Shown here piece after piece: positions 1 through 6,784 of a stretch of DNA of 8,734 nucleotides (the stretch's first letter is position 1; the number at the start of each line of letters is the position of its first letter). The translations under genes and the position numbers were made by a program. Under the pieces are notes generated by a model that saw nothing but the letters and a program-made list of their open reading frames with translations, was not told the origin of the DNA and searched no databases. The stretch comes from JBBRUG01 sp038247995 (lineage in GTDB: Bacteria > Chloroflexota > Chloroflexia > Chloroflexales > Chloroflexaceae). The stretch is from the NCBI GenBank assembly GCA_038247995.1, contig JBBRUG010000263.1, forward strand, positions 1-8,734. The letters are read 5' to 3'.

Positions 1-15
1 GAGGGTAGGACCCTC
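1..15 (+). other. hairpin in the 23S-5S spacer
   Basis: The first 15 bases can fold as GAGGGT-AGG-ACCCTC, a six-base-pair stem with a three-base loop, just before the 5S rRNA. It is either the tail of a processing stem in the rRNA precursor or the 3' end region of the 23S transcript. The window edge prevents deciding which. Confidence 0.4.
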
Positions 16-21
16 CCCACT

Positions 22-135
22 GGGTGTGTGTTGAGCGCGCTGGTCCCACCCCGTCCCATCCCGAACCGGGTCGTGAAACAGCGCCGCGCCGATGCTACTG
101 GCGGTTCACTGCTGGGAACGTAGGTCCACGCACCC
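22..135 (+). rRNA. rrf: 5S ribosomal RNA
   Basis: This is a complete 5S rRNA of about 114 nucleotides, slightly short of the usual 117-120. The ends pair as helix I: GGGTGTGTG at 22-30 against CACGCACCC at 127-135, with one G-U pair. Conserved inner elements are present: CCCATCCCGAACCGGG (loop C region), GCGCCGATGCTACTG, and the GGGAACGTAGGTC stretch before the closing strand. It is the last rRNA of an operon entered from the left and is followed after only seven bases by a tRNA, so the two are surely co-transcribed. The exact mature ends could be off by a few bases. Confidence 0.93.
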
Positions 136-142
136 TGTCCAT

Positions 143-217
<75 letters not shown>

Positions 218-221
218 ATCA

Positions 222-255
222 AAGAGGCGCATCGGAATATTCCGATGCGCCTCTT
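222..255. terminator. palindromic terminator of the rRNA/tRNA operon
   Basis: This is a perfect 34-bp inverted repeat: arm AAGAGGCGCATCGGAAT at 222-238 and its exact complement at 239-255. It begins five bases after the tRNA CCA end. The stem is about 14 bp once a small loop is allowed. No run of T follows on either strand, so it is not a textbook intrinsic terminator. Its position between the tRNA and the end of a convergent gene (stop at 298) suggests a bidirectional transcript end or 3' processing stem. Confidence 0.7.
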
Positions 256-297
256 CGTGTATGTGGATTGAATAACTAGCGGCTGGCTTGCAAACCC

Positions 298-924
298 TTA
301 ACTTGAAGTCATGCGTCGTTGACGCGGGTTGGCACGGTAGGTTTCAACAATTGTGAGGAAAGCTCCAGCCCGGCCGCCGAGTTGGGTTTCGGGAATAAGC
401 AGATCGTAGCCTGTTTGGCGGCGATGCTGAGCAAGATCGGCCAGGGTTGGCGCGTGGATCTGTGTGGTGAAGGGCTTGAGCATGAATTGCGTTAGTCGAA
501 CCAGGCTCGCCAGTAGCCCCCGCGAAGCCGGAAGACGCATTTCATAACTCTGGATATACGCTTCCGGGTGTTGGAGCCGAATCCCAAGCTGTCTGCGACT
601 TCCGATTGCGAGTAGGCTGCGGCGGCGCGCCGAAACGCCGACCTCGACGATGTTGTCCCAGCCGACAAATGCTGCCGAGTGACCAAGATTGAGCATCAGG
701 CCCTTGGCGTCAAATACAACGCCGGCTCGACGATCAGTGCCCAAGAGCCAAAAGGTAATGCCCAGCGCGAATATAAGAATTGCCGCAACGAAGGTCGTAA
801 CTGTAAGAAGGCGCTGCTGGCTAACAAGGATGATCTGAGAAGATTGTATAATCAGCCAGGCGCCGAGCGCCCAACAGGCGATAGCGATGATGCGAAGGCG
901 CGGATGGTCGGGTGCGATGCGCAT
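298..924 (-). CDS. two-helix membrane protein with PH-like domain
   Basis: This is a 208-residue protein of unassigned function. Residues about 11-33 and 41-62 are two hydrophobic helices joined by a short turn, so both ends should lie on the same side of the membrane. The rest is soluble. It starts with a beta-rich stretch containing VVFDAKGL (69-76) and FVGWDNIVEV (86-95). This pattern, a strand followed by W-[DE]-x-I, resembles bacterial PH-like domains in small membrane proteins of the STM3941-like type, an inferred similarity rather than a firm match. The start is supported by GAGG at 930-933 five bases upstream of the ATG at 922-924. The gene is transcribed away from rnhC and converges on the rRNA operon end, so it is probably monocistronic. 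A membrane-linked sensing or scaffolding role is only a guess. Confidence 0.72.
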   Translation of the reverse strand: MRIAPDHPRLRIIAIACWALGAWLIIQSSQIILVSQQRLLTVTTFVAAILIFALGITFWLLGTDRRAGVVFDAKGLMLNLGHSAAFVGWDNIVEVGVSARRRSLLAIGSRRQLGIRLQHPEAYIQSYEMRLPASRGLLASLVRLTQFMLKPFTTQIHAPTLADLAQHRRQTGYDLLIPETQLGGRAGAFLTIVETYRANPRQRRMTSS

Positions 925-931
925 AAGTACC

Positions 932-960
932 TCAACAGTTCTGAATTGTTCCTCTATGAT
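932..960 (+). promoter_or_regulatory. candidate promoter for rnhC-folC
   Basis: A -35-like TCAACA (932-937) is followed after 17 bases by a -10-like TATGAT (955-960). The start point would fall near 967, giving a leader of about 80 bases before rnhC. A second reading, TTGTAA (1004-1009) with GGATAA (1027-1032), also has 17-base spacing, but it would start transcription beyond the Shine-Dalgarno and is less likely. Confidence 0.4.
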
Positions 961-973
961 CCTACCTGTAGGA
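960..973. promoter_or_regulatory. operator-like palindrome between divergent genes
   Basis: TCCTAC-CT-GTAGGA has six-base arms that are exact complements. It lies at the expected transcription start of the rnhC promoter. Read on the other strand, it overlaps a weak -10-like TAGGAT (959-964) that could serve the 298-924 gene. A regulator bound here could therefore affect both directions. No such regulator is encoded in the window. Confidence 0.35.
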
Positions 974-1047
974 CGTGACCGGCAACAATAGCACGAAGGT
1001 ACCTTGTAACGACACTACTTAGGGTTGGATAAACAGGAGTAATGGGC

Positions 1048-1947
1048 ATGAGCGATCAACGCCTCGATGAAATCAAGCGGGCTATTGCGGGTCGAGGCTG
1101 GCGCTGGCGCGTCGGTAAATCCGTTCCGTATGGCGAACAGATTATCGTTGCCGATGGATTGTCTGAAGCGGTGCTGACCTTCTACCCCAAGCGTGGACGC
1201 ACGGTTATCGGTGGGCCAACTGGGCGCTTGCGCAGCGCATTAGAAGCACTTGTCGGTACGCCGCCTCCGGCTGCTTCGGCTGTTGTACCGAAGTTGGCCG
1301 AGATCGGAATGGATGAATCGGGCAAGGGGGATTGGTTCGGCCCGTTGGTTGTGGCGGCAGTATTCTTGCAACCAGCTACTGCAACGGCGCTCGCGCAGGC
1401 CGGTGTGCGTGATAGTAAGACTGTGCTGCATGCGGACTTGCCGGCTTTGGCGCAGGTAATCGAGGCAGCCGTGCCGCCAACGGAGCGCGTGGTGCTGGTG
1501 CTCGATCCTGCTGAGTACAACCGGCGCTACGCCGCAATCGGCAATATTAATTTGTTGCTGGCGGAACTCTATACCGAGGCAGCAAGCCCACTCTATACTG
1601 CTGTTCAGAGCGATCGCATTGTCTGCGATCAGTTTGCGCAGAGCACCGAGCGCCTTGCTACAGCGTTTCAGCGCGCCGGCCTGCCGCAGCCCATTCAGCA
1701 TCACCACGCTGAAGCGACCAGCCTGGCTGTAGCAGCGGCGTCGGTGTTGGCGACAGCGGCATTTGGCGCTGCGCTCGAGCGTCTGGGTCGGCAGGCGGGC
1801 TGGCATGGGCCATTGCCGCGGGGCGCGTCGGCGATCAGCGATTTGCGCCGGGCGGCGCGGGCGATTATTGCGCGTGAAGGAACTACCGGCCTGGGCAATT
1901 ATGCCAAGCTGAACTTCAAGCCGGTGCAGGAACTCGTACAAGAATAG
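1048..1947 (+). CDS. rnhC: ribonuclease HIII
   Basis: This Mg-dependent enzyme cuts the RNA strand of RNA-DNA hybrids, removing replication and R-loop RNA. Residue numbers here count from the ATG at 1042. An N-terminal region (about 4-72, with GEQIIVADG and FYPKRGRTVIGG) matches the TBP-like substrate-binding domain that separates RNase HIII from HII. The catalytic domain follows. It has GMDESGKGDWFGPL (89-102) with the Asp91-Glu92 pair, the DSK motif at 124-126, CDQFA with Asp196, and AEATSLAVAAASVLA with Glu224. The end NYAKLNFKPVQ fits the family, and the length of about 300 residues is normal. Two in-frame ATGs occur, at 1042 and 1048. AGGAG at 1035-1039 is only 2 bases from the first and 8 from the second, so 1048 is preferred. 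It is followed by folC after 7 bases and is probably co-transcribed with it. Confidence 0.94.
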   Translation: MSDQRLDEIKRAIAGRGWRWRVGKSVPYGEQIIVADGLSEAVLTFYPKRGRTVIGGPTGRLRSALEALVGTPPPAASAVVPKLAEIGMDESGKGDWFGPLVVAAVFLQPATATALAQAGVRDSKTVLHADLPALAQVIEAAVPPTERVVLVLDPAEYNRRYAAIGNINLLLAELYTEAASPLYTAVQSDRIVCDQFAQSTERLATAFQRAGLPQPIQHHHAEATSLAVAAASVLATAAFGAALERLGRQAGWHGPLPRGASAISDLRRAARAIIAREGTTGLGNYAKLNFKPVQELVQE

Positions 1948-1954
1948 GCTGCAT

Positions 1955-3265
1955 ATGCGTAGCTACCAGGAAGCCTTGGATTACATTTATAGCTTTGTTG
2001 ATCCGGCGCGTAAGCCGGCGCAAAGCCCGGCCGTAGCCGAAGTGAACCTTGTACGGATGCGGGCTTTGCTTGCCGCCGTGGGCGATCCGCAGGCGGGCAT
2101 GCCGGCCGTTGTGGTGTCCGGGACAAAAGGCAAGGGCAGTACCTGTGCGTTAATCGAGGCGATGGCGCGTGCTGCCGGATTGCGTACCGGCCTATGGACT
2201 TCACCGCATCTCAATTCGTACCGCGAGCGCATCCAGGTCAACCGCACGCTAATCAGCCAGGCTGAACTTGGCGAACTCGTACAGCGTTTGCGCCCGCAGA
2301 TCGACGCCTTTGCGCAGGGTGAACATGGGTCGCCGACGGCCTTCGACCTCGGTTTTGCGCTGGCGCTGACCTATTTCGCTGAGCAGGATGTGCAGCTTGC
2401 AATTGTTGAAATAGGCTTAGGCGGAACGTATGATGCGGTAAATGTGATCATACCGCTCGTATCGGTGATCAGTTCGATCAGTTATGACCACATGGGCATT
2501 CTGGGGCGGACACTAGCCGAGATCGCGGCCAACAAAGCCGGGATTATGAAGCCGGGTGTCCCCGCCGTAACTGTGCCGCATCCGCCGGAGGCGCTGGCCG
2601 TGGTCTATGCAACCGCGACCGATGTCGGCGCGCCGCTCTGGGTCGCTGATGCTGAGCTGATCACGCAGCTGGTGCCGAGGGGTGTGCCGATACCCTACCC
2701 GGTTCCGCCTATGCCGACCCAGCTACGCGGGGTTTTTCAGCGTCAGAATGCGCGTCTCGCCGTTGCGGCGGCGCTGCGCTTACAGGCCGCCGGCTTACCT
2801 ATCGACAGCGCAGCCATGATGCACGGCCTGGCCGAGGCGCACTGGCCAGGCCGTTTTGAGCTTATTCCGGGCGCGCCGGCGGTGTTGATCGACGGCGCCC
2901 ATAACGGCGACTCGGCCCAACAGCTTGCCAAAGCGCTACAGGCCGAACTGACGTACGAGCGGATCATCCTGATCCTGGGCACCTCGCGTGATAAAGACAT
3001 CGCCGCGATTGCAGCGCCGCTAGTTCCGCTTGCCGATACGGTGATCCTTACCCGCTCCACGCATCCGCGTGCAATGGACATCGACCGGATCGCGCCGGCA
3101 GTAACTCCGCACCTGCGCGGCGATTTACTGATCAGCCCGACGGTTGAGGCGGCGTTGCAAACGGCCCGCGAACACGCTACACCAAATGATTTGATTGTCG
3201 TTACTGGATCACTGTTCCTTGTTGGCGCTGCACGGGAAGCGTTGGGGTTGGCGGTGTCGGATTAG
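1955..3265 (+). CDS. folC: folylpolyglutamate / dihydrofolate synthase
   Basis: This cytoplasmic Mur-ligase-fold enzyme uses ATP to add glutamate to folates and, in bifunctional members, to dihydropteroate. It has 436 residues, the usual length. Landmarks in order are the P-loop GTKGKGST (56-63), TSPHLNSYRERIQVN (82-96), VEIGLGG (151-157), SYDHMGILG (176-184) with the metal-binding His179, and ANKAGIMKPG (192-201), whose Lys194 sits where the carbamylated lysine is expected. FQRQNARLAVAAA (261-273), WPGR (297-300) and DGAHN (313-317) follow. After VEIGLGG comes TYDAVN, where most homologues have RLDATN. The ATG at 1955 has only a weak AGG (1946-1948) that overlaps the rnhC stop, which suggests translational coupling. 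Whether it also has dihydrofolate synthase activity cannot be told from the sequence alone. Confidence 0.95.
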   Translation: MRSYQEALDYIYSFVDPARKPAQSPAVAEVNLVRMRALLAAVGDPQAGMPAVVVSGTKGKGSTCALIEAMARAAGLRTGLWTSPHLNSYRERIQVNRTLISQAELGELVQRLRPQIDAFAQGEHGSPTAFDLGFALALTYFAEQDVQLAIVEIGLGGTYDAVNVIIPLVSVISSISYDHMGILGRTLAEIAANKAGIMKPGVPAVTVPHPPEALAVVYATATDVGAPLWVADAELITQLVPRGVPIPYPVPPMPTQLRGVFQRQNARLAVAAALRLQAAGLPIDSAAMMHGLAEAHWPGRFELIPGAPAVLIDGAHNGDSAQQLAKALQAELTYERIILILGTSRDKDIAAIAAPLVPLADTVILTRSTHPRAMDIDRIAPAVTPHLRGDLLISPTVEAALQTAREHATPNDLIVVTGSLFLVGAAREALGLAVSD

Positions 3266-3302
3266 TGAAGTGCCAAAGAGCCAGGGAACACATGTTCGGA
3301 TA

Positions 3303-3311
3303 TGTTATAAT
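3303..3311 (+). promoter_or_regulatory. extended -10 promoter of the deacetylase gene
   Basis: TGT-TATAAT at 3303-3311 is a consensus -10 box with the TGn extension. No good -35 lies 17 bases upstream, which fits extended -10 promoters. The start near 3318 would give a leader of roughly 45 bases to the ATG at 3364, so the deacetylase can be expressed apart from folC. Confidence 0.6.
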
Positions 3312-3363
3312 CGTTGGTAGAGTATGGGTTCTGGCATCATCAGCGCTAGTGCGTGGAGCATAG

Positions 3364-4281
3364 ATGTTTCGTCTCGGGCCAGTTGTCTTCGTTCTGGTGG
3401 TGCTTGCAGCATTGGTGACAGTGTTGCGGAGTGGCGCTGCGCCGATCCGGATTGCACCGGTCGGCGCTGTTGCGGCCTCGCTGGGTGGGGGGCTCACCGG
3501 CGCTACCGAACGGCAAGTAGGCGATGTGCTGGTTCCGGTGAATGCGCCGGCAGAACCGCCTGCTCTCGACGCGGCTACGTTTACGCCCGCGCCCGACGGC
3601 GCCCGCCCGTACATTCCCGTTCTGATGTACCACTACGTACGCCATGTGGACAAAGGCGCCGACCCGTTGGGCTACAATCTGTCGGTGACGCCTGAGCAGT
3701 TCGCCGCTCAATTGGCCTGGTTGGCGGCAAATGGTTATGAAACGGTGCGTATGGACGCCGTCGCCGCCTGTGTCCGTGGGGAAGGGCCGTGTCCGGCGCG
3801 CGCTGTGGCGCTTACCTTCGACGATGGCTATATGGATGCATATACTGCAGCATTGCCATTGCTCCAGCAGTATGGCTTTGATGCAACATTTTATATCGTG
3901 AGTGGTTTTATTGGTCAGCCGAACTACATGGGCTGGGATGAATTACGCGCCCTGCGTGATGCAGGTATGGAGATTGGCGCACATACAGTGAGCCACCCTG
4001 ATCTGACCCGCCTTGGCCTCGCTGACGCCCGCGCCGAGATCGCCCAATCGCGGGCGGCGCTGATGACCGAATTGGGCATGCCTGTGCTCAGTTTTTGCTA
4101 TCCCGGTGGTCGGCTTAATCCTGATATTGCCGCTATTGTTCGCGATGCCGGCTTCACTAGTGCCACTACTACGATGCAAACCGGCCCCCAGAGCGACCCC
4201 TTTACACTTCCGCGTCTACGTATTTACGGCGATCTCAGTCAACCTGGCTTTGCAGGGATGATTAGCACGATCTTGCCTTAG
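3364..4281 (+). CDS. polysaccharide deacetylase (NodB fold), exported
   Basis: This 305-residue protein should act outside the cytoplasmic membrane. Residues about 5-22 form one hydrophobic segment, a signal anchor or uncleaved signal peptide. It is followed by a Pro/Ala-rich spacer to about residue 82. The NodB homology domain begins at PVLMYHYV (85-92). Its metal and catalytic motifs are visible: TFDDGY (151-156) with Asp153 as probable base and Asp154 as metal ligand, HTVSH (207-211) with the two histidines, and FCYPGGRLN (244-252). The family (carbohydrate esterase 4) removes acetyl groups from N-acetylglucosamine-type sugars in peptidoglycan, chitin or exopolysaccharide. The substrate is not readable here. 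GGAG at 3355-3358 lies five bases before the ATG. The gene has its own promoter and converges with the permease gene. Confidence 0.9.
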   Translation: MFRLGPVVFVLVVLAALVTVLRSGAAPIRIAPVGAVAASLGGGLTGATERQVGDVLVPVNAPAEPPALDAATFTPAPDGARPYIPVLMYHYVRHVDKGADPLGYNLSVTPEQFAAQLAWLAANGYETVRMDAVAACVRGEGPCPARAVALTFDDGYMDAYTAALPLLQQYGFDATFYIVSGFIGQPNYMGWDELRALRDAGMEIGAHTVSHPDLTRLGLADARAEIAQSRAALMTELGMPVLSFCYPGGRLNPDIAAIVRDAGFTSATTTMQTGPQSDPFTLPRLRIYGDLSQPGFAGMISTILP

Positions 4282-4386
4282 GGCTACTCTGAACAGCACT
4301 TCGCAGGCCGATCAAGTGTGATCCTCGCGCAGCGCGATTGAGCGGGTAGAACTAATGACTCTTCGCTATGATCGTGCGAGCGTAGT

Positions 4387-4418
4387 AAGCCACCCGGCTC
4401 AGCCGGCTCAGTTGGCTT
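4387..4418. terminator. weak hairpin between convergent genes
   Basis: The 155 bases between the deacetylase stop and the permease stop hold no gene. The best structure is AAGCCA (4387-4392) against TGGCTT (4413-4418), enclosing CCGGC-TCA-GCCGG (4394-4406). The nine-base unit CCGGCTCAG is repeated directly in tandem at 4394-4411. A separate small palindrome, TCGCGC-A-GCGCGA, is at 4325-4337. Neither is followed by a T run, so a role as bidirectional terminator is plausible but weak. Confidence 0.3.
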
Positions 4419-4436
4419 CATTGTATGCTCAGTGAT

Positions 4437-5225
4437 CTAACTGCTTGCCGAGGTATAGGAGCGCAAGGCAAAGCGCCAGAAGGCCCGCGACGAGAAGAGC
4501 AAAATCAGCGCCATCAACGGGGCGATGAGTAAATAGACCGGTTCCAGGATGCCGAGCAGTGCGGCAGAGGGGAAGGTGGTGAGAAAGGCGATCGGCACAA
4601 CGAAGGTAAGCGTGATCCGGACTGCCGTGCCGAAGGTCGATACCGGGAAACGCCCGGTATCGTAGATAGCGGTGAGGAGTTCGGCAATATTCTCGACCCG
4701 TACGAGCCAGAAAGCTGTGGTGACCAGCAACATCCACAGCCCATAAGCGATCACTATGCCGCAGATGATCAAAAAGGCGAATGCGCTAATGTCGGCGAGT
4801 GATGGGGTATGGCCCTGTGCGGCGACGCCATACGCAATCAGCACGGCGCCCACGATGAAGTCGGGCACGGTGATCAGGTTGATCTGGCGCAATGAAGCCA
4901 TGAACTGGCTATCGACGGGTTTGAGCAGGATAAAGTCGAGCGTGCCCTTCTGCACATACTCGACGATGCGCGTGATATTCGGGCGCATGATCCCGTCGAT
5001 GACGCCCTCAAAGATCCGGAACATGCCTACTACCACCAGCACTTGCGGTAGCGTCCAACCACCCAAGGTGCCGGTGAAGCGAAAGAAGATCAGCGTACCG
5101 GCGACGCCCCAGAGCAACCAGAACGCGCTCTGGAGGAGCGACACAAAAAAGTCGGCCCGGTACTCCAGGGCGACTTGTAAGCTATTGCGGACAAACAGGG
5201 TAAACAGCGTCAGGTAGCGGCGCAT
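4437..5225 (-). CDS. ABC-2 type transporter permease
   Basis: This 262-residue integral membrane protein has about six hydrophobic segments, near residues 24-50, 58-80, 117-135, 145-174, 205-225 and 229-250. The start MRRYLTLFTLFVRNSLQ, followed by LEYRADFF, and the middle VQKGTLDFILLKPVDSQF match the ABC-2 permease family (PF06182-like). These are exporter subunits that usually occur as two permeases plus an ATPase. No ATPase or second permease gene is present within this window, so the partners must lie elsewhere and the substrate is unknown. The gene follows hflX on the same strand, 57 bases downstream. The ATG at 5223-5225 has no Shine-Dalgarno and is preceded by a strong hairpin. The family-typical N-terminus still makes this start the best one. 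Confidence 0.88.
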   Translation of the reverse strand: MRRYLTLFTLFVRNSLQVALEYRADFFVSLLQSAFWLLWGVAGTLIFFRFTGTLGGWTLPQVLVVVGMFRIFEGVIDGIMRPNITRIVEYVQKGTLDFILLKPVDSQFMASLRQINLITVPDFIVGAVLIAYGVAAQGHTPSLADISAFAFLIICGIVIAYGLWMLLVTTAFWLVRVENIAELLTAIYDTGRFPVSTFGTAVRITLTFVVPIAFLTTFPSAALLGILEPVYLLIAPLMALILLFSSRAFWRFALRSYTSASS

Positions 5226-5232
5226 AGATTGT

Positions 5233-5275
5233 TTGTCGGTTGGCGCGAAAGTGAAGCTCTCGCGCCAACCGACAA
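5233..5275 (-). terminator. 16-bp hairpin between hflX and permease gene
   Basis: TTGTCGGTTGGCGCGA (5233-5248) is the exact complement of 5260-5275, with an 11-base loop. The stem starts seven bases after the hflX stop and ends seven bases before the permease ATG. No U-tract follows on the minus strand (the next bases are ACAATCT), so termination would be of the same unusual kind as the palindrome at 222-255. It may instead be an mRNA end or stability element, or a structure controlling permease translation. Confidence 0.6.
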
Positions 5276-5282
5276 GTTAGCA

Positions 5283-6656
5283 TTACTTCCCGGCCGCAAA
5301 GGGTATAAACTGGGGCGCCAGGGCGTGCGGGATCCGGCCCAGAATGTGGGTGCCGTCGCCGGCGAACTCTTCGTTCTCGATCACGCCCCGCTCGTGGATC
5401 AGCGAAACAAGATCGGTGCGCTGATAGGGGATTACGACGTCGAGCGGCAACATTAAATTGGCCAGGGCAGTTGCGATGCGTTCGCGCAAGGTGTCGATCC
5501 CCCAGCCCCGTTGGGCCGAGACAGCGATCACATCGTTGGGCATTCCCAGCTCGCCGGCCAGGCTGCTCACGTGCTCCGGCGCGACGCCCTCCATCCGATC
5601 AACCTTGTTTAGTACCGTGAGCATCGGCTTCGCGTCAACCTTCAAGTCGCGCAGCGTGTTCTCAACCGTCTGAGCGTGTTCCTGCGCATTGGGATGCGTG
5701 ATGTCCACAATGTGCAGCAGCAGGTCGGCCTCCTCGATCTCCTCCAGAGTCGCGCGGAAAGCGGCCACTAATTGCGTTGGCAGCTTCTGGATGAAACCGA
5801 CGGTATCGGTGAGCAGGGCCTGGTAATTGCCTGGCAGCCCGATCTGGCGTGTCGTTGGATCAAGCGTGGCGAACAGTTGATCGGCGGCAAGCACGCTGGC
5901 GCCGCTGAGCGCGTTGAGCAGAGTGCTCTTGCCGGCGTTGGTATACCCCACCAGGGCGATCACCGGCACGCCGCTGCGCTTGCGCCGCTTGCGATACAGT
6001 TCACGGTGACGATGGACATCGACTAGTTGCTCTTTCAGCCAGGAAATGCGTTGATCGATCAAGCGGCGGTCGATTTCGAGCTGGGTTTCACCAGGGCCAC
6101 GCAGACCAACTACGCCGCCCGCCGATGTACCGCCGCCGGTGCCGGCCTGGCGTTCAAGGTGGGTCCACTGCCGCCGCAGCCGGGGCAACAGGTAATTATA
6201 TTGCGCGAGTTCAACCTGCAAGCGCCCTTCATGCGTGCGGGCGTGCTGCGCAAAGATATCGAGAATGAGCGCAGTGCGATCGAGCACGCCTACCTGCAGT
6301 TCTTCTTCGAGGTTGCGGGTCTGACCGGGACTCAGTTCGTCATCGAAGATGATCAAGCCCGCCTGCATCTGATCGCGCAGCGCGGCAACCTCTTTTACTT
6401 TACCGGGGCCGATAAAGAATTTCGGATAAGGCTGTTCAATGCGCTGGTGGATGCGGCCGACAACTTCGAGGCCGGCCGTCTCGGCGAGCATGGCTAATTC
6501 GGCGAGTGAGTCCTCGGCGCGCCATGGGCTATGAAAGCTGTTCACTTCAGCGCCCACAAGCAGGGCGCGGGTGCGTGGTGTGGCCGTATCGTGAAGGCGC
6601 TTGCCGTCTTGGGTATGAAACACGTCGGTTATGGTCGTCTCCTTTGACTTCCGCAA
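5283..6656 (-). CDS. hflX: GTPase HflX
   Basis: HflX is a translational GTPase that binds 50S subunits and splits stalled or idle ribosomes, notably after heat stress. The 457-residue frame contains the N-terminal HflX domain, with FIGPGKVKEV (81-90), FDDELSPGQTRNLE (104-117) and the glycine-rich region GTGGGTSAGGVVGLRGPGET (172-191). The G domain follows: G1 GYTNAGKST (237-245), FATLDPTTR (262-270), G3 DTVGFI (284-289), G4 NKVD (350-353) and G5 SAQRG (380-384). A short C-terminal domain ends at residue 457. All switch and nucleotide-binding motifs are intact. The frame is drawn from a TTG at 6654-6656, which lacks a Shine-Dalgarno. AAAGGAG at 6639-6645 points instead to a start at 6630-6632, where the codon is ATA. 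It is transcribed first in a possible two-gene unit with the permease gene. Confidence 0.95.
   Translation of the reverse strand: MRKSKETTITDVFHTQDGKRLHDTATPRTRALLVGAEVNSFHSPWRAEDSLAELAMLAETAGLEVVGRIHQRIEQPYPKFFIGPGKVKEVAALRDQMQAGLIIFDDELSPGQTRNLEEELQVGVLDRTALILDIFAQHARTHEGRLQVELAQYNYLLPRLRRQWTHLERQAGTGGGTSAGGVVGLRGPGETQLEIDRRLIDQRISWLKEQLVDVHRHRELYRKRRKRSGVPVIALVGYTNAGKSTLLNALSGASVLAADQLFATLDPTTRQIGLPGNYQALLTDTVGFIQKLPTQLVAAFRATLEEIEEADLLLHIVDITHPNAQEHAQTVENTLRDLKVDAKPMLTVLNKVDRMEGVAPEHVSSLAGELGMPNDVIAVSAQRGWGIDTLRERIATALANLMLPLDVVIPYQRTDLVSLIHERGVIENEEFAGDGTHILGRIPHALAPQFIPFAAGK
6630..6645 (-). promoter_or_regulatory. hflX ribosome binding site with ATA start candidate
   Basis: On the minus strand AAAGGAG (6645 to 6639) is followed after six bases by the in-frame triplet ATA (6632 to 6630), giving the N-terminus (M)TDVFHTQDGKRL. 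The TTG eight codons upstream has no such site, and the next GTG (6623-6621) is 15 bases from the Shine-Dalgarno, too far. ATA is a rare initiation codon, so a base error in place of ATG is also possible. Confidence 0.5.
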
Positions 6657-6676
6657 GAATTACGGGGTGTCGGGTC

Positions 6677-6705
6677 ATTATACCGCTGCTGTCTGCGGCG
6701 GACAA
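6677..6705 (-). promoter_or_regulatory. sigma-70-type promoter of hflX
   Basis: Read on the minus strand, TTGTCC (6705 to 6700) and a consensus TATAAT (6682 to 6677) are separated by 17 bases. Transcription would start near 6669. That is only about 13 bases before the TTG codon, but about 37 bases before the ATA triplet that has the Shine-Dalgarno. Confidence 0.65.
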
Positions 6706-6784
6706 GGGACTAGAGAAGGATTGCATTCCGCTGCCTGCGGGCCGATTGTGATGCATGATAGCTGTTCAAGCGCGGCCATCTGGC

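Noticed and set aside
679..978. 99-codon plus-strand frame across the start of the membrane protein gene
   Set aside because: Its lysine/asparagine-rich product arises from antisense reading of the minus-strand gene. It has no ribosome binding site and would cover the divergent promoter.
1240..1941. Long open frame (233 codons) on the minus strand, antisense to rnhC
   Set aside because: It is a shadow of the GC-rich RNase HIII gene. The protein is Arg/Cys/Ser-rich with no recognisable domain, while the plus-strand frame carries all RNase HIII motifs.
3324..3695. 123-codon plus-strand frame overlapping the deacetylase start
   Set aside because: It is an out-of-frame reading of the deacetylase N-terminal region, rich in Arg/Cys, without domain or ribosome binding site.
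6027..6497. Open frames on the plus strand opposite hflX (156 and 84 codons)
   Set aside because: They lie wholly inside hflX, lack ribosome binding sites and show no domain. The hflX frame is intact through every GTPase motif.
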